In this document: positions 54,110-64,000 of the stretch, in pieces
How positions within the stretch are numbered: position 1 is the stretch's first letter
How the letters are laid out: each line of letters starts with the position of its first letter
Origin: Pseudomonas tumuqii
Lineage (GTDB): Bacteria > Pseudomonadota > Gammaproteobacteria > Pseudomonadales > Pseudomonadaceae
Direction: 5' to 3'
NCBI RefSeq assembly: GCF_013184545.1
Contig: NZ_JAAOJA010000006.1
Location: 1 to 64,000, forward strand
DNA length: 64,000 nt
Position numbers and translations under genes: made by a program
The notes under the pieces: generated by a model
Database searches by the model: none
Seen by the model: the letters and a program-made list of their open reading frames with translations, nothing else
Told to the model about the DNA's origin: nothing

Positions 54110-56218
54110 CTACGCCTTTACCCGCGTGATGCGCATCACGCCCTTGAGCGCGCGCAGCTTCTTGATCACCCGCGCCAGGTGCACGCGGTCATGCACGCTG
54201 ACCACCAGCTGCACGACGCTGATGCGGCCGTCGCGCTCGTCCATGCTGATCTTCTCGATATTGCCGTCGGCGGCGTTGACGCTGCCGGCCAGCAGGGCGA
54301 TCAGGCCGCGCTGGTGTTCCAGTTCGATGCGCAGTTCGACATTGAATTCGCCGACCACGTCCTTGGCCCAGGACAGCTGGATGCATTTCTCCGGATTGTG
54401 GCGGATCTCGCCGATGTTCCGGCAACTGTCCAGGTGCACCACCATGCCCTTGCCGGCAGACAGGTGGCCGACGATCGGGTCGCCGGGGATCGGTGTGCAG
54501 CATTTCGCGTAGCTCAGTACCAGGCCTTCGGTGCCGCGGATTGCCAGCGGCCCTTCGGCGCTCGGCAGTTGCTCGCCGTCGTTGGCCAGCAGGCGGCGCG
54601 CCACCACAAAGGCCATGCGGTTGCCCAGGCCGATGTCTTCCAGCAGATCCTCGACCACTTCCAGACGGTACTCGCCAAGCACCGCCTGCACCCGTTCCGG
54701 GAGCAGCTTGTCCAGGTGGCTGTCGAAGCCGGCCAGGACCTTGTTGAGCAGGCGTTCGCCGAGGCTGATCGACTCGGAGCGGCGTTGCAGCTTGAGGGCG
54801 TGGCGAATGTGCGTGCGCGCCTTGCCGGTGACCACGAAGTTCAGCCAGGCCGGGTTCGGTCGGGCGCCCGGGGCGCTGACGATTTCCACGGTCGAGCCGC
54901 TTTCCAGGGCCTGGGACAAGGGCGCCAGGCGACGGTTGATGCGGCAGGCGATGCAGGTGTTGCCGACGTCGGTGTGCACCGCGTAGGCGAAGTCGACTGC
55001 GGTCGAACCCTTGGGCAGCTCCATGATCCGGCCCTTGGGCGTGAACACATAGACCTCGTCGGGGAACAGGTCGATCTTCACGCTCTCGATGAATTCCAGC
55101 GAGTTGCCGGCGCGCTGCTGCATTTCCAGCACGCCCTTGACCCACTGACGCGCGCGGGCGTGGGTGCCCTTGGGCTGGTCGACCTCGTTGGACTTGTACA
55201 GCCAGTGCGCGGCGATGCCGTTGTTGGCCATCTCTTCCATCTCGCGGGTGCGGATCTGGATCTCGATGGGCACGCCGTGCATGCCGAACAGCGTGGTGTG
55301 CAGCGACTGGTAGCCGTTGGCCTTGGGGATCGCGATGTAGTCCTTGAAGCGTCCGGGCAGCGGCTTGTACAGGTTGTGCACGGCGCCGAGCACGCGGTAA
55401 CAGGTGTCGACCTTGTCGACGATGATGCGGAAGGCGTAGACGTCCATGATCTCGTTGAACGCCTTACGCTTGCCGCGCATCTTCTGGTAGATACCGTAGA
55501 TGTGTTTTTCGCGGCCGAGCACCTCGCCTTCCAGGCCTTCGCGGGCCAGGCAGTGGGTCAGCGATTCCTCGATCTTGTTGACGATTTCCTTGCGGTTGCC
55601 ACGGGCGCGGCGCACGGCGGCGCGGATGCGCTCGGAGCGCATCGGGTGCATGGCCTTGAAACCCAGGTCCTCGAATTCCACGCGCATGCTGTGCATGCCC
55701 AGGCGGTTGGCGATGGGGGCGTAGATTTCCAGGGTTTCCTTGGCGATGCGCCGGCGCTTCTCGCCGGACAGCACTTCCAGGGTGCGCATGTTGTGCAGGC
55801 GGTCGGCCAGCTTGACCAGGATCACGCGGATGTCGCGGGCCATGGCCATGGCCATCTTCTGGAAGTTCTCGGCCTGCGCCTCGGCCTTGGTCTCGAAGTT
55901 CATCTGGGTCAGCTTGCTGACCCCGTCGACCAGTTCGGCCACGGTCTCGCCGAACTGGGTGTTCAGCGCTTCCTTGGCGATCCCGGTGTCTTCGATCACG
56001 TCGTGCAGCATGGCCGCCATCAGGCTCTGATGGTCCATGTGCATGTCGGCCAGGATGTTCGCCACCGCCAGCGGATGGGTGACGTAGGCTTCGCCGCTAC
56101 GGCGGCGTTGGCCATCGTGGGCTTGTTCGGCGTAGAAATAGGCGCGACGAACCAGGTTGACCTGGTCGTTGTCCAGGTAGCCCGAAAGTCGATCGGCGAA
56201 GGCGTCTATGCTCGGCAT
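54110..56218 (-). CDS. spoT: bifunctional (p)ppGpp synthase/hydrolase SpoT
   Basis: The protein has 702 residues. The HD hydrolase domain has H72-D73 (LHDVIEDTG); the synthetase domain (about 230-350) has YKPLPGRFKDYIAIPKANGYQSLHT. TGS (about 385-450) and C-terminal ACT (about 628-702) domains follow. It sets (p)ppGpp levels in response to fatty-acid, carbon or phosphate starvation. Between rpoZ and ridA on the same strand. Confidence 0.96.
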   Translation of the reverse strand: MPSIDAFADRLSGYLDNDQVNLVRRAYFYAEQAHDGQRRRSGEAYVTHPLAVANILADMHMDHQSLMAAMLHDVIEDTGIAKEALNTQFGETVAELVDGVSKLTQMNFETKAEAQAENFQKMAMAMARDIRVILVKLADRLHNMRTLEVLSGEKRRRIAKETLEIYAPIANRLGMHSMRVEFEDLGFKAMHPMRSERIRAAVRRARGNRKEIVNKIEESLTHCLAREGLEGEVLGREKHIYGIYQKMRGKRKAFNEIMDVYAFRIIVDKVDTCYRVLGAVHNLYKPLPGRFKDYIAIPKANGYQSLHTTLFGMHGVPIEIQIRTREMEEMANNGIAAHWLYKSNEVDQPKGTHARARQWVKGVLEMQQRAGNSLEFIESVKIDLFPDEVYVFTPKGRIMELPKGSTAVDFAYAVHTDVGNTCIACRINRRLAPLSQALESGSTVEIVSAPGARPNPAWLNFVVTGKARTHIRHALKLQRRSESISLGERLLNKVLAGFDSHLDKLLPERVQAVLGEYRLEVVEDLLEDIGLGNRMAFVVARRLLANDGEQLPSAEGPLAIRGTEGLVLSYAKCCTPIPGDPIVGHLSAGKGMVVHLDSCRNIGEIRHNPEKCIQLSWAKDVVGEFNVELRIELEHQRGLIALLAGSVNAADGNIEKISMDERDGRISVVQLVVSVHDRVHLARVIKKLRALKGVMRITRVKA

Positions 56219-56278
56219 GGATGATCTCCCTGCCGACCCTTGTGACCCCGCGCCGTACGACTTCGACCAGGCATAGGC

Positions 56279-56542
56279 TTACAGAGGCTCGTTGGCCTCA
56301 TCCTCGAAGGCCGCGAACAGCGGCTCTTCTTCGATGATTTCGTCTTGGGCGATGACGTCGTAGCTCATCAGGCCGGCAGCGATTTCACGCAGGGCGACCA
56401 CGGTCGGCTTGTCATTTTCCCACGCGAGTTTCGGCTCTTTGCCGCCGGTGGCGAGCTGGCGCGAACGCTTGGTGGCGAGCATGACCAGTTCAAAACGGTT
56501 CTCAACGTGATCCAGGCAATCTTCGACGGTAACGCGAGCCAT
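56279..56542 (-). CDS. rpoZ: RNA polymerase omega subunit
   Basis: The protein has 87 residues; the ATG at 56542 gives the canonical start [20 protein letters not shown]. It assists assembly of RNA polymerase and forms part of a ppGpp site. It lies between gmk and spoT, the usual gammaproteobacterial order, 60 bp before spoT. The acidic C-terminus is normal. Confidence 0.96.
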   Translation of the reverse strand: MARVTVEDCLDHVENRFELVMLATKRSRQLATGGKEPKLAWENDKPTVVALREIAAGLMSYDVIAQDEIIEEEPLFAAFEDEANEPL

Positions 56543-56734
56543 GGTCTTCCTCGTAGCAAATGCAAAATAAGGCTGGCCCGGAGGGGCGAGCGGACTGAGT
56601 AGTTTAAAAAACAACCAGTATTAATGAAAGCTTTGTTTTCACCAACTATAAGTTTACGTCATAAGCAGCATGTGCAGAGCCTCTGCGCGAGGCTGCTCTG
56701 CGTACAGCTCAAAGCTTACAGGGGGCTGCTGCTT

Positions 56735-57394
<660 letters not shown>

Positions 57395-57424
57395 TTAAAA
57401 ACGTAGCGAGCTAGCGCAGTAGTT

Positions 57425-58288
57425 TTATTCGATGTTCTGCACTTGTTCGCGCATCTGCTCGATTAGCACCTTGAGGTTGACCGCGGCCTGGGTGCTGCGG
57501 GTGTCGAAGGCCTTGGAGCCGAGGGTGTTGGCTTCACGGTTGAGTTCCTGCATCAGGAAGTCCAGGCGTCGGCCGGCTGCGCCGCCACTCTTGAGTACAC
57601 GGCGCACTTCGCTGACGTGGGTGCTCAGGCGATCCAGTTCTTCGGCGACATCGCTCTTCTGTGCGAGTATCACCAGCTCCTGTTCCAGGCGCTGCGGGTC
57701 GAGTTCGGCCTGCAACTCGGCGCTGCGGGCGAGGATTTTCTGCCGCTGCACGGCAAGCATCTGCGGCACCAGTTCGCGCAGGGCTGCGACTTCGCCGTCA
57801 ATGCTGTCCAGGCGTTCGTTGAGCAGTTTGGCCAGTTCAATGCCTTCGCGCGAGCGGCTTTGTTTCAGCTCGTCCAGCGCTTGCTTGAACAGGCTCAGCG
57901 CGGCTTTGTTGAGCACCTGCGGGTCGGCGGCGTCGGCGACCAGCACCCCAGGCCAGCTCAGGACTTCCAGTGGATTGAGTGGCGCCGGATGCTTGATCAG
58001 GCTGGCGACGCTTTCTGCGGCGGAGACCAGTTGGGCGGCGCGCTCGCGATCCACTTGCAGTGGCTGGCCGGCGCTGTCTTCGGCGAAGCGCAGGGTGCAT
58101 TCGACTTTGCCGCGCGACAGGCCATTGCGCAGCGCCTCGCGCACTGCGCCTTCGAGGTCGCGAAAGGCATCCGGCAGGCGCAGGTGCGGCTCCAGGTAAC
58201 GGTGGTTGACCGAGCGCAGCTCCCAGCTCAGGGTGCCATTGGTTCCGGCCTGCTCGGCGCGGGCGAAGGCAGTCATGCTGTGGATCAT
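57425..58288 (-). CDS. yicC: YicC-family endoribonuclease
   Basis: The protein has 287 residues from the ATG at 58288 (MIHSMTAFARAE), exactly the family length. Conserved N-terminal (WELRSVNHRYLEPHLRLPD) and C-terminal (DFLMQELNREANTLGSKAFD) YicC regions are present. Family members act on RNA. Divergent from rph, the RNase PH gene, as in many proteobacteria. Confidence 0.93.
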   Translation of the reverse strand: MIHSMTAFARAEQAGTNGTLSWELRSVNHRYLEPHLRLPDAFRDLEGAVREALRNGLSRGKVECTLRFAEDSAGQPLQVDRERAAQLVSAAESVASLIKHPAPLNPLEVLSWPGVLVADAADPQVLNKAALSLFKQALDELKQSRSREGIELAKLLNERLDSIDGEVAALRELVPQMLAVQRQKILARSAELQAELDPQRLEQELVILAQKSDVAEELDRLSTHVSEVRRVLKSGGAAGRRLDFLMQELNREANTLGSKAFDTRSTQAAVNLKVLIEQMREQVQNIE

Positions 58289-58572
58289 GGGCGAACCTCG
58301 CGGAAAGTCGGTACTGACGGGCGTGCCATGCAGGGCGCGCGGAATCATGAAAGCCGTGCACGGCACGTCCGTTGCCCTCATCCGACGCTAGGCGCCACCT
58401 TCTGCCTGAGGGAGAGGGGGCAAGGAGCAAGGAGGGTGTCGCTGCGCGACTTTCATGGTTAAAGGGCGAGATTGTAGCGCAGTGCGTCGGTCGCTCCCAA
58501 TTCGGCATGTCGTTGCTGGCGCACGCCCCCTATAATGGCCCGCAGATTTCTATTCAGAGTAGGTATTCCTTG

Positions 58573-59295
58573 ATGAAACGTCCCAGTGGCCGCAGTGCCG
58601 ATCAGTTGCGCTCGATCCGTATCACCCGCAACTACACCAAGCACGCCGAAGGTTCGGTGCTGGTGGAGTTCGGCGACACCAAGGTGATCTGCACGGTCAG
58701 CGTCGAATCGGGCGTGCCGCGCTTTCTCAAGGGCCAGGGCCAGGGCTGGTTGACTGCCGAGTACGGCATGTTGCCGCGCGCCACCGGTGAGCGTAACCAG
58801 CGTGAAGCCAGTCGCGGCAAGCAGGGCGGGCGCACCCTGGAAATCCAGCGTCTGATCGGTCGCTCGCTGCGCGCCGCGCTGGATATGAGCAAGCTGGGTG
58901 AAAATACCCTGTACGTCGACTGCGACGTGATCCAGGCCGATGGCGGTACCCGTACCGCGTCGATCACCGGCGCCATGGTGGCGCTGATCGATGCGCTGAA
59001 AGTGATCAAGAAGCGTGGCGGTCTGAAAGGCGGCGATCCGCTCAAGCAGATGATCGCCGCGGTGTCGGTCGGCATGTACCAGGGCGAGCCGGTGCTCGAT
59101 CTGGATTACCTGGAAGATTTCGCCGCGGAAACCGACCTGAACGTGGTAATGACCAGTGCGGGCGGCTTTATCGAGGTGCAGGGCACCGCCGAAGGCGCGC
59201 CATTCCAGCCGGCAGAGTTGAACGCCATGTTGGCGCTGGCGCATAAGGGCGTGAGCGAATTGTTCGAGTTGCAGCAGGCGGCATTGGCCGATTGA
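58573..59295 (+). CDS. rph: ribonuclease PH
   Basis: The protein has 240 residues, full length (not the truncated E. coli K-12 form). The start [21 protein letters not shown] and the phosphorolytic core ([39 protein letters not shown]) are intact. It trims tRNA 3' ends with phosphate. It is followed 30 bp later by a DUF4870 gene. Confidence 0.95.
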   Translation: MKRPSGRSADQLRSIRITRNYTKHAEGSVLVEFGDTKVICTVSVESGVPRFLKGQGQGWLTAEYGMLPRATGERNQREASRGKQGGRTLEIQRLIGRSLRAALDMSKLGENTLYVDCDVIQADGGTRTASITGAMVALIDALKVIKKRGGLKGGDPLKQMIAAVSVGMYQGEPVLDLDYLEDFAAETDLNVVMTSAGGFIEVQGTAEGAPFQPAELNAMLALAHKGVSELFELQQAALAD

Positions 59296-59325
59296 GCGTT
59301 TGACGTTCTGCTAAGGAGGGTAACC

Positions 59326-59694
59326 ATGGAACCGCAGGATCTTGTGCCGGCCCCCACTCCAGAGGCTCGACAGTGGGCGATGTTCTGCCACTATGCGGCG
59401 TTCTTCTGGTTTCTGGTGCCGATGATCGGCAATGTAATCGGGCCCTTGATCGTCTGGCAGTTGAAGAAGGACCTCGACCCCTTCGTCAACGAGCAGGGCA
59501 AGGAGGCGCTGAACTTTCAGATCACCTTCAGCCTGGCCATGATCGTTTGCGGCATATTGGCCTGGGTGGTGATCGGGTTCCCGCTGATGCTGCTGGTCAG
59601 CATCAGCGCGCTGGTGCTGACGATTATCGCCGGGATCAAGGCCAATGCCGGGGAAGCCTATCGCTACCCGATCTGCTGGCGCGTGGTGAAGTAG
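59326..59694 (+). CDS. DUF4870 membrane protein
   Basis: The protein has 122 residues; ATG preceded by AAGGAGGG. Three hydrophobic helices (about 22-45, 66-85 and 85-105) and the family motif FVNEQGKEALNFQITFSL are present. Function unknown. Immediately downstream of rph and ended by a bidirectional terminator. Confidence 0.85.
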   Translation: MEPQDLVPAPTPEARQWAMFCHYAAFFWFLVPMIGNVIGPLIVWQLKKDLDPFVNEQGKEALNFQITFSLAMIVCGILAWVVIGFPLMLLVSISALVLTIIAGIKANAGEAYRYPICWRVVK

Positions 59695-59707
59695 GCCTGC
59701 AAGCAGC

Positions 59708-59748
59708 AGAGACAACAAAGCCGGCATCGCGCCGGCTTTGTTGTCTCT
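59708..59748. terminator. bidirectional terminator between the DUF4870 gene and crc
   Basis: AGAGACAACAAAGCCGGC and GCCGGCTTTGTTGTCTCT form a perfect 18-bp inverted repeat with a 5-nt loop between convergent genes. Confidence 0.88.
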
Positions 59749-59758
59749 GCGGGTCGCG

Positions 59759-60538
59759 TTAGACGCTGAGAATCCAGTCGTAATCGACGATCAGCGGCGC
59801 ATGCTGGGAGAAGCGTGGCTGGCGCGGCAAGCGCGCCGTGCGCACACTGCGGCGCATGCCGGGAGTGAGCAGTTGATAGTCGAAGCGATAGCCCAGGTTG
59901 AGCAGCTCGGCCTGCTCGCTGTCCGGCCACCAGCTGAACTGGTCGCCTTCGCGACTGACTTCGCGCAGGGCATCGACATAGCCCATGCTGCCGATCACTT
60001 CATCCAGCCAGGCCCGCTCCGGCGCCAGGAAGCCCGGTGATTGCTGGCAGTCGCGCCAGTTTTTCACGTCGATCTTCTGGTGCGCCACGTGGAGCGAACC
60101 GCAATAGATGTACTCGCGGCGCTTGCGACGCTGCTTGTCCAGGTAATGGGTGAAGTCGTCCATGAACTTGAACTTCTGATTCAAGCTCTCGTCGCCGTCC
60201 TGCCCGGATGGCAGCAGCAGGGTGGCGATACTTACCTTGTCGAAATCGGCCTGCAGGTAGCGCCCGTAGCGATCGGCCATTTCAAAGCCGAGGCCGCTGA
60301 TTACCGCCTTGGGTTGCAGCCGCGAATACAGTGCCACGCCACCTTGGCTTGGTACTTCGGCATCGCAGGCATAGAGGAAATAGCCATCCAGTTGGAGGGC
60401 TTGGTCGTCCAGCTCAAAGGCGGAGGCGCGGGTGTCCTGCAGGCAGATGACGTCGGCATTCTGTGCTTGCAGCCAACTGAGCAAACCGCGCTCGACTGCA
60501 GCATGAATACCATTCACGTTCACACTGATGATCCGCAT
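59759..60538 (-). CDS. crc: catabolite repression control protein Crc
   Basis: The protein has 259 residues and the exonuclease/endonuclease/phosphatase fold (MRIISVNVNGIHAA; CLQDTRASAFEL; DYDWILSV). Pseudomonas Crc works with Hfq to block translation of catabolic mRNAs and is not a nuclease. Divergent from pyrE with 93 bp between, as in P. aeruginosa. Confidence 0.95.
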   Translation of the reverse strand: MRIISVNVNGIHAAVERGLLSWLQAQNADVICLQDTRASAFELDDQALQLDGYFLYACDAEVPSQGGVALYSRLQPKAVISGLGFEMADRYGRYLQADFDKVSIATLLLPSGQDGDESLNQKFKFMDDFTHYLDKQRRKRREYIYCGSLHVAHQKIDVKNWRDCQQSPGFLAPERAWLDEVIGSMGYVDALREVSREGDQFSWWPDSEQAELLNLGYRFDYQLLTPGMRRSVRTARLPRQPRFSQHAPLIVDYDWILSV

Positions 60539-60631
60539 AAATGGCCCCTAAAAACACGTGCGTGTATGATACCCGAGCTCGTCTCCAATAAGCTAAATTC
60601 CTAGCTAAATCCGTGCCGTCCGGGACTTTCC

Positions 60632-61273
60632 ATGCAAGCGTACCAGCGCGATTTCATTCGTTTTGCCATCGAGCGCGGGGTTCTGCGCTTCGGTCAGTTC
60701 ACCCTCAAGTCGGGGCGTACCAGCCCGTATTTCTTCAATGCCGGGTTGTTCGACAGCGGTCTGGCGCTGGCCCGGCTGGGGCGGTTTTACGCCGCCGCGG
60801 TGGTCGATAGCGGTATTCCCTTCGATGTGTTGTTCGGTCCGGCCTACAAGGGTATTCCGCTGGCGGCGACCACCGCCGTGGCCCTGGCCGAGCATCATCA
60901 GCGCGATGTGCCCTGGTGTTTCAATCGCAAAGAGGCCAAGGATCACGGTGAAGGTGGCACCCTGGTCGGCGCGCCGCTGGCCGGTAAGGTGCTGATCGTC
61001 GACGACGTGATCACTGCCGGCACCGCGATCCGCGAGGTAATGCAGATCATCCAGGCCCAGGGTGCGCAGGCCGCAGGCGTGCTGATTGCGCTGAATCGTC
61101 AGGAACGTGGCCAGGGCGAGTTGTCGGCGATCCAGGAAGTCGAGCGCGATTTCGGCATGCCGGTGGTGAGCATCGTGTCGCTCGAGCTGGTGCTGGAATA
61201 CCTGGCAGACGATGCCGAACTCAAGCAGTATTTGCCGGCGGTGCAAGCCTATCGCGCCGAATATGGAATCTAA
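60632..61273 (+). CDS. pyrE: orotate phosphoribosyltransferase
   Basis: The protein has 213 residues. The PRPP-binding motif [13 protein letters not shown] and the orotate-binding start ([16 protein letters not shown]) are present. It makes orotidine 5'-phosphate in pyrimidine synthesis. Confidence 0.96.
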   Translation: MQAYQRDFIRFAIERGVLRFGQFTLKSGRTSPYFFNAGLFDSGLALARLGRFYAAAVVDSGIPFDVLFGPAYKGIPLAATTAVALAEHHQRDVPWCFNRKEAKDHGEGGTLVGAPLAGKVLIVDDVITAGTAIREVMQIIQAQGAQAAGVLIALNRQERGQGELSAIQEVERDFGMPVVSIVSLELVLEYLADDAELKQYLPAVQAYRAEYGI

Positions 61274-61298
61274 CTCCTCGATCTAGGGTGTTGTCTCG

Positions 61299-61892
61299 AT
61301 GCGCAAACCGGCTCTGCTCCGCTGTTCGCTGTTGTTCGGTTTGCTGCTGCCGATTGTTGCGGGCGCCACCGAGTTGTATCGCTATACCGATGATCAGGGC
61401 GTTACCGTGCTCGGTCGTCAGGGCGTGCCGCCGGAGTTCATCGGCAGGGGCTATGAGGTGCTCAATGACCAGGGGCGGGTGATCAAGGTCGTCCCGCCGG
61501 CCCCGAGCGCCGAGGAAATGCAGCGTTTGCTGGCCGACAAGGCCCGCGCCAGCTCCGATTCCCAGCTGCTGCGCCTGTACAGCGCGCCCGAAGACATCGA
61601 CCGGGCCCGCGATCGCAAGCTGGCCGAGCTGGACGGGTTGATCGGCGTGGCGCGCAGCAACTTGCAATCGGCGCGCCTGCAGCAGGACAACTTGCAGAGC
61701 CAGGCGGCGGATCATGAGCGTGCCGGGCGTGAAGTGCCGGAGCACCTGCTGGCACAGATCGCCAACCAGAAGGACGAACAGCTGCGTCAGTACAAGGACA
61801 TTGCCCGCTACCAGGAAGTGCGCAAGCAGGCGCAGGCCAGCTTCGCTGCCGATCGCCAGCGTCTCGCCGAGCTGCTGGGCAAGCGGCGCTAG
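61299..61892 (+). CDS. DUF4124-containing secreted protein
   Basis: The protein has 197 residues. A signal peptide ends at VAGA; DUF4124 (ELYRYTDDQGVTVLG) comes next. The C-terminal 110 residues form a long charged helix or coiled coil (LAELDGLIGVARSNLQSARLQ). It starts 26 bp after pyrE. Function unknown; DUF4124 also begins the M23 peptidase at 27570. Confidence 0.8.
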   Translation: MRKPALLRCSLLFGLLLPIVAGATELYRYTDDQGVTVLGRQGVPPEFIGRGYEVLNDQGRVIKVVPPAPSAEEMQRLLADKARASSDSQLLRLYSAPEDIDRARDRKLAELDGLIGVARSNLQSARLQQDNLQSQAADHERAGREVPEHLLAQIANQKDEQLRQYKDIARYQEVRKQAQASFAADRQRLAELLGKRR

Positions 61893-61925
61893 CGGGTGCT
61901 CACACCTTCGATCGGCCGGTAGGAG

Positions 61926-62372
61926 CTATTCCTCAGGCGCGCAGTGTTCATAGTCGCGCACCTTGTCGCGCAACCACTGCGGTAGCGGCCGGCTGCTGCG
62001 GCTGGCGCTGTCGGCATGCACGTAGATCACTTCACCGGCAGTCAACGCCTCATTCCCGCGCCAGATGCCCAGGTTGAAACTCAGGCTGGAGCGGCCCAGG
62101 CGGCCAATCCGCACGCCAATCTCCAGCAGGTCGTCGAAGCGCGCCGGCGCCAGATACTCGAGTACCGTCTTGATCGCGAAGAAGTCGCCGCCGTCGCGAC
62201 TCAGGTCGGCCGGGTAGGCGATGTCCAGGGCGCGAAAGTATTCGGTGATGGCGACATCGGCATAGGTCAGATAGTGGCCGTTGAAGACGATGCTCTGGGG
62301 GTCGACTTCGGCCCAGCGCACCCGCAGCGGATGGAAGAAGCGGAAGGCGTCACGGGACGGTGCGGCGGTCAT
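61926..62372 (-). CDS. acyl-CoA thioesterase, YbgC/4HBT hotdog family
   Basis: The protein has 148 residues. The active-site region VRWAEVDPQSIVFNGHYLTYAD has the catalytic Asp of 4-hydroxybenzoyl-CoA thioesterase-like enzymes. Substrate range is not predictable. Convergent with the DUF4124 gene. Confidence 0.83.
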   Translation of the reverse strand: MTAAPSRDAFRFFHPLRVRWAEVDPQSIVFNGHYLTYADVAITEYFRALDIAYPADLSRDGGDFFAIKTVLEYLAPARFDDLLEIGVRIGRLGRSSLSFNLGIWRGNEALTAGEVIYVHADSASRSSRPLPQWLRDKVRDYEHCAPEE

Positions 62373-62461
62373 GGCGAGGCTCTGCTTGGTCGGTGAGGTC
62401 GCTAGAGCTTCGACGCACAGCCGCAGAACGGCAAGTGGCAGGCAGGCTTATTCAAGGGGCG

Positions 62462-62488
62462 AATCAGCCCGAGCCAGTCGGGCTGATT
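62462..62488 (-). terminator. terminator after argB
   Basis: AATCAGCCCGA and TCGGGCTGATT form an 11-bp perfect stem with a 5-nt loop, 15 bp after the argB stop on the minus strand. Confidence 0.75.
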
Positions 62489-62502
62489 TGCAGTTGCCGG
62501 TG

Positions 62503-63432
<930 letters not shown>

Positions 63433-64000
63433 TCAAAATGGCAAAGTGATATCGGGTGCAGCGCTGTACAGTTGCGCGCGGAAGACTTCCTTGATGCGCT
63501 CGAGTTCGTGCTCGGTGTCGGCCTCGAAGCGCAGCACCAGCATCGGCGTGGTGTTGGAGGCGCGGACCAGGCCCCAGCCCTTGGGGTAGTCGACGCGCAC
63601 ACCGTCCAGGGTGGTGAGGTTGGCCTCGCCCCAGTGACCGTCGCGCTGCAGGGTGTCGATGATGCTGAATTTGCTCTGCTCGGTAACCTGGATATTGATT
63701 TCCGGGGTGGATATATCACAGGGGAAGGCGGCGAACACCTGTTCGGCGTCGCGCTTGTCCTGGCTGAGAATCTCCAGCAGACGAGCGGCGCTGTAGATAC
63801 CGTCGTCGAAGCCGAACCAGCGCTCCTTGAAGAATATATGCCCGCTCATCTCGCCGGCCAGCAGGGCGCCGGTTTCCTTCATCTTTTTCTTGATCAGCGA
63901 GTGGCCGGTTTTCCACATCACCGGCCGGCCACCGTAGCCGCTGATCAGCGGGGTCAGGCGGCGGGTGCATTTGACGTCGAAGATGATATCGGCGCCGGGA
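63433..64000 (-). CDS. algC: phosphomannomutase/phosphoglucomutase AlgC, 3' part
   Basis: About 189 C-terminal residues; the 5' part lies beyond the window, and the frame is open to the edge (GADIIFDVKCTRRL, then ISGYGGRPVMWKTGHSLIKK). The sugar-binding loop GEMSGHIFFKERWFGFDDG and the phosphate-binding end (RASNTTPMLVLRFEA) are intact. It interconverts mannose and glucose 1- and 6-phosphates for alginate, LPS and rhamnolipid precursors. The argB start lies 25 bp after the stop. Confidence 0.95.
   Translation of the reverse strand, partial: PGADIIFDVKCTRRLTPLISGYGGRPVMWKTGHSLIKKKMKETGALLAGEMSGHIFFKERWFGFDDGIYSAARLLEILSQDKRDAEQVFAAFPCDISTPEINIQVTEQSKFSIIDTLQRDGHWGEANLTTLDGVRVDYPKGWGLVRASNTTPMLVLRFEADTEHELERIKEVFRAQLYSAAPDITLPF

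Noticed and set aside
54104..56224. 706-residue open frame opposite spoT
   Set aside because: It mirrors the spoT gene in a GC-rich genome, has His/Gln/Val/Ala-rich low-complexity sequence and no ribosome-binding site or family.

Overview
The window is chromosomal DNA of a Pseudomonas species. The evidence is the high-GC gammaproteobacterial coding style and a long run of genes in the Pseudomonas arrangement: pstSCAB-phoU, phoR/phoB, ubiA-ubiC, the glc locus, two rubredoxin genes and rubredoxin reductase, HU, recG/oxyR, ridA-spoT-rpoZ-gmk-yicC, rph, crc, pyrE, argB and algC. I infer genus level only; the species cannot be fixed from the sequence alone.

Region 1 (1-18.1 kb) is the accessory part. 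It opens with the 3' tail of a group II intron (domains V and VI, about 45-118), then about 0.8 kb without a convincing gene. Next come a 1109-residue secreted repeat protein (six 112-residue repeats plus a GCTPGFWK domain) and a convergent secreted M11-type metalloprotease. After a small unknown gene there is a sigma-54 activator with a degenerate receiver, divergent from gspA-gspB (ExeA/ExeB-like, serving type II secretion). A solute-binding protein, an OprD-family porin and a TRAP transporter for organic acids (binding protein divergent from its two membrane subunits) follow.

Region 2 (18.3-33.9 kb) is the phosphate regulon: pstS, pstC, pstA, pstB, phoU, a CheY-type regulator, then phoR and phoB on the other strand. 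Pho boxes can be read before pstS, pstC and phoB. Interspersed are a thioesterase, a small membrane protein, an M23 peptidase, a CorC/HlyC-type CNNM protein, and ubiA and ubiC, which make the ubiquinone precursor.

Region 3 (34-43.4 kb) is a complete glycolate module: the divergent repressor glcC, two copies of one 15-bp operator in the shared promoter region, then glcD-glcE-glcF-glcG-glcB-glcA. Glycolate is taken up, oxidised to glyoxylate and condensed with acetyl-CoA to malate.

Region 4 (43.4-64 kb) is core housekeeping: two 55-residue rubredoxins and their reductase, HU, conserved unknowns, a YbaK-HDOD protein, recG, oxyR, an epimerase-like protein, ridA, spoT, rpoZ, gmk, yicC, rph, crc, pyrE, a hotdog thioesterase, argB and the 3' part of algC, cut by the window edge.

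Several families of short palindromic intergenic repeats are scattered through the window (4.4, 18.1, 18.8, 25.0, 27.4, 28.5, 33.2 and 47.1 kb). No rRNA, tRNA, CRISPR array or complete insertion sequence was seen. The most unusual material is in the first 10 kb: the intron end, the perfectly periodic repeat protein and the secretion-linked cluster with an atypical activator.
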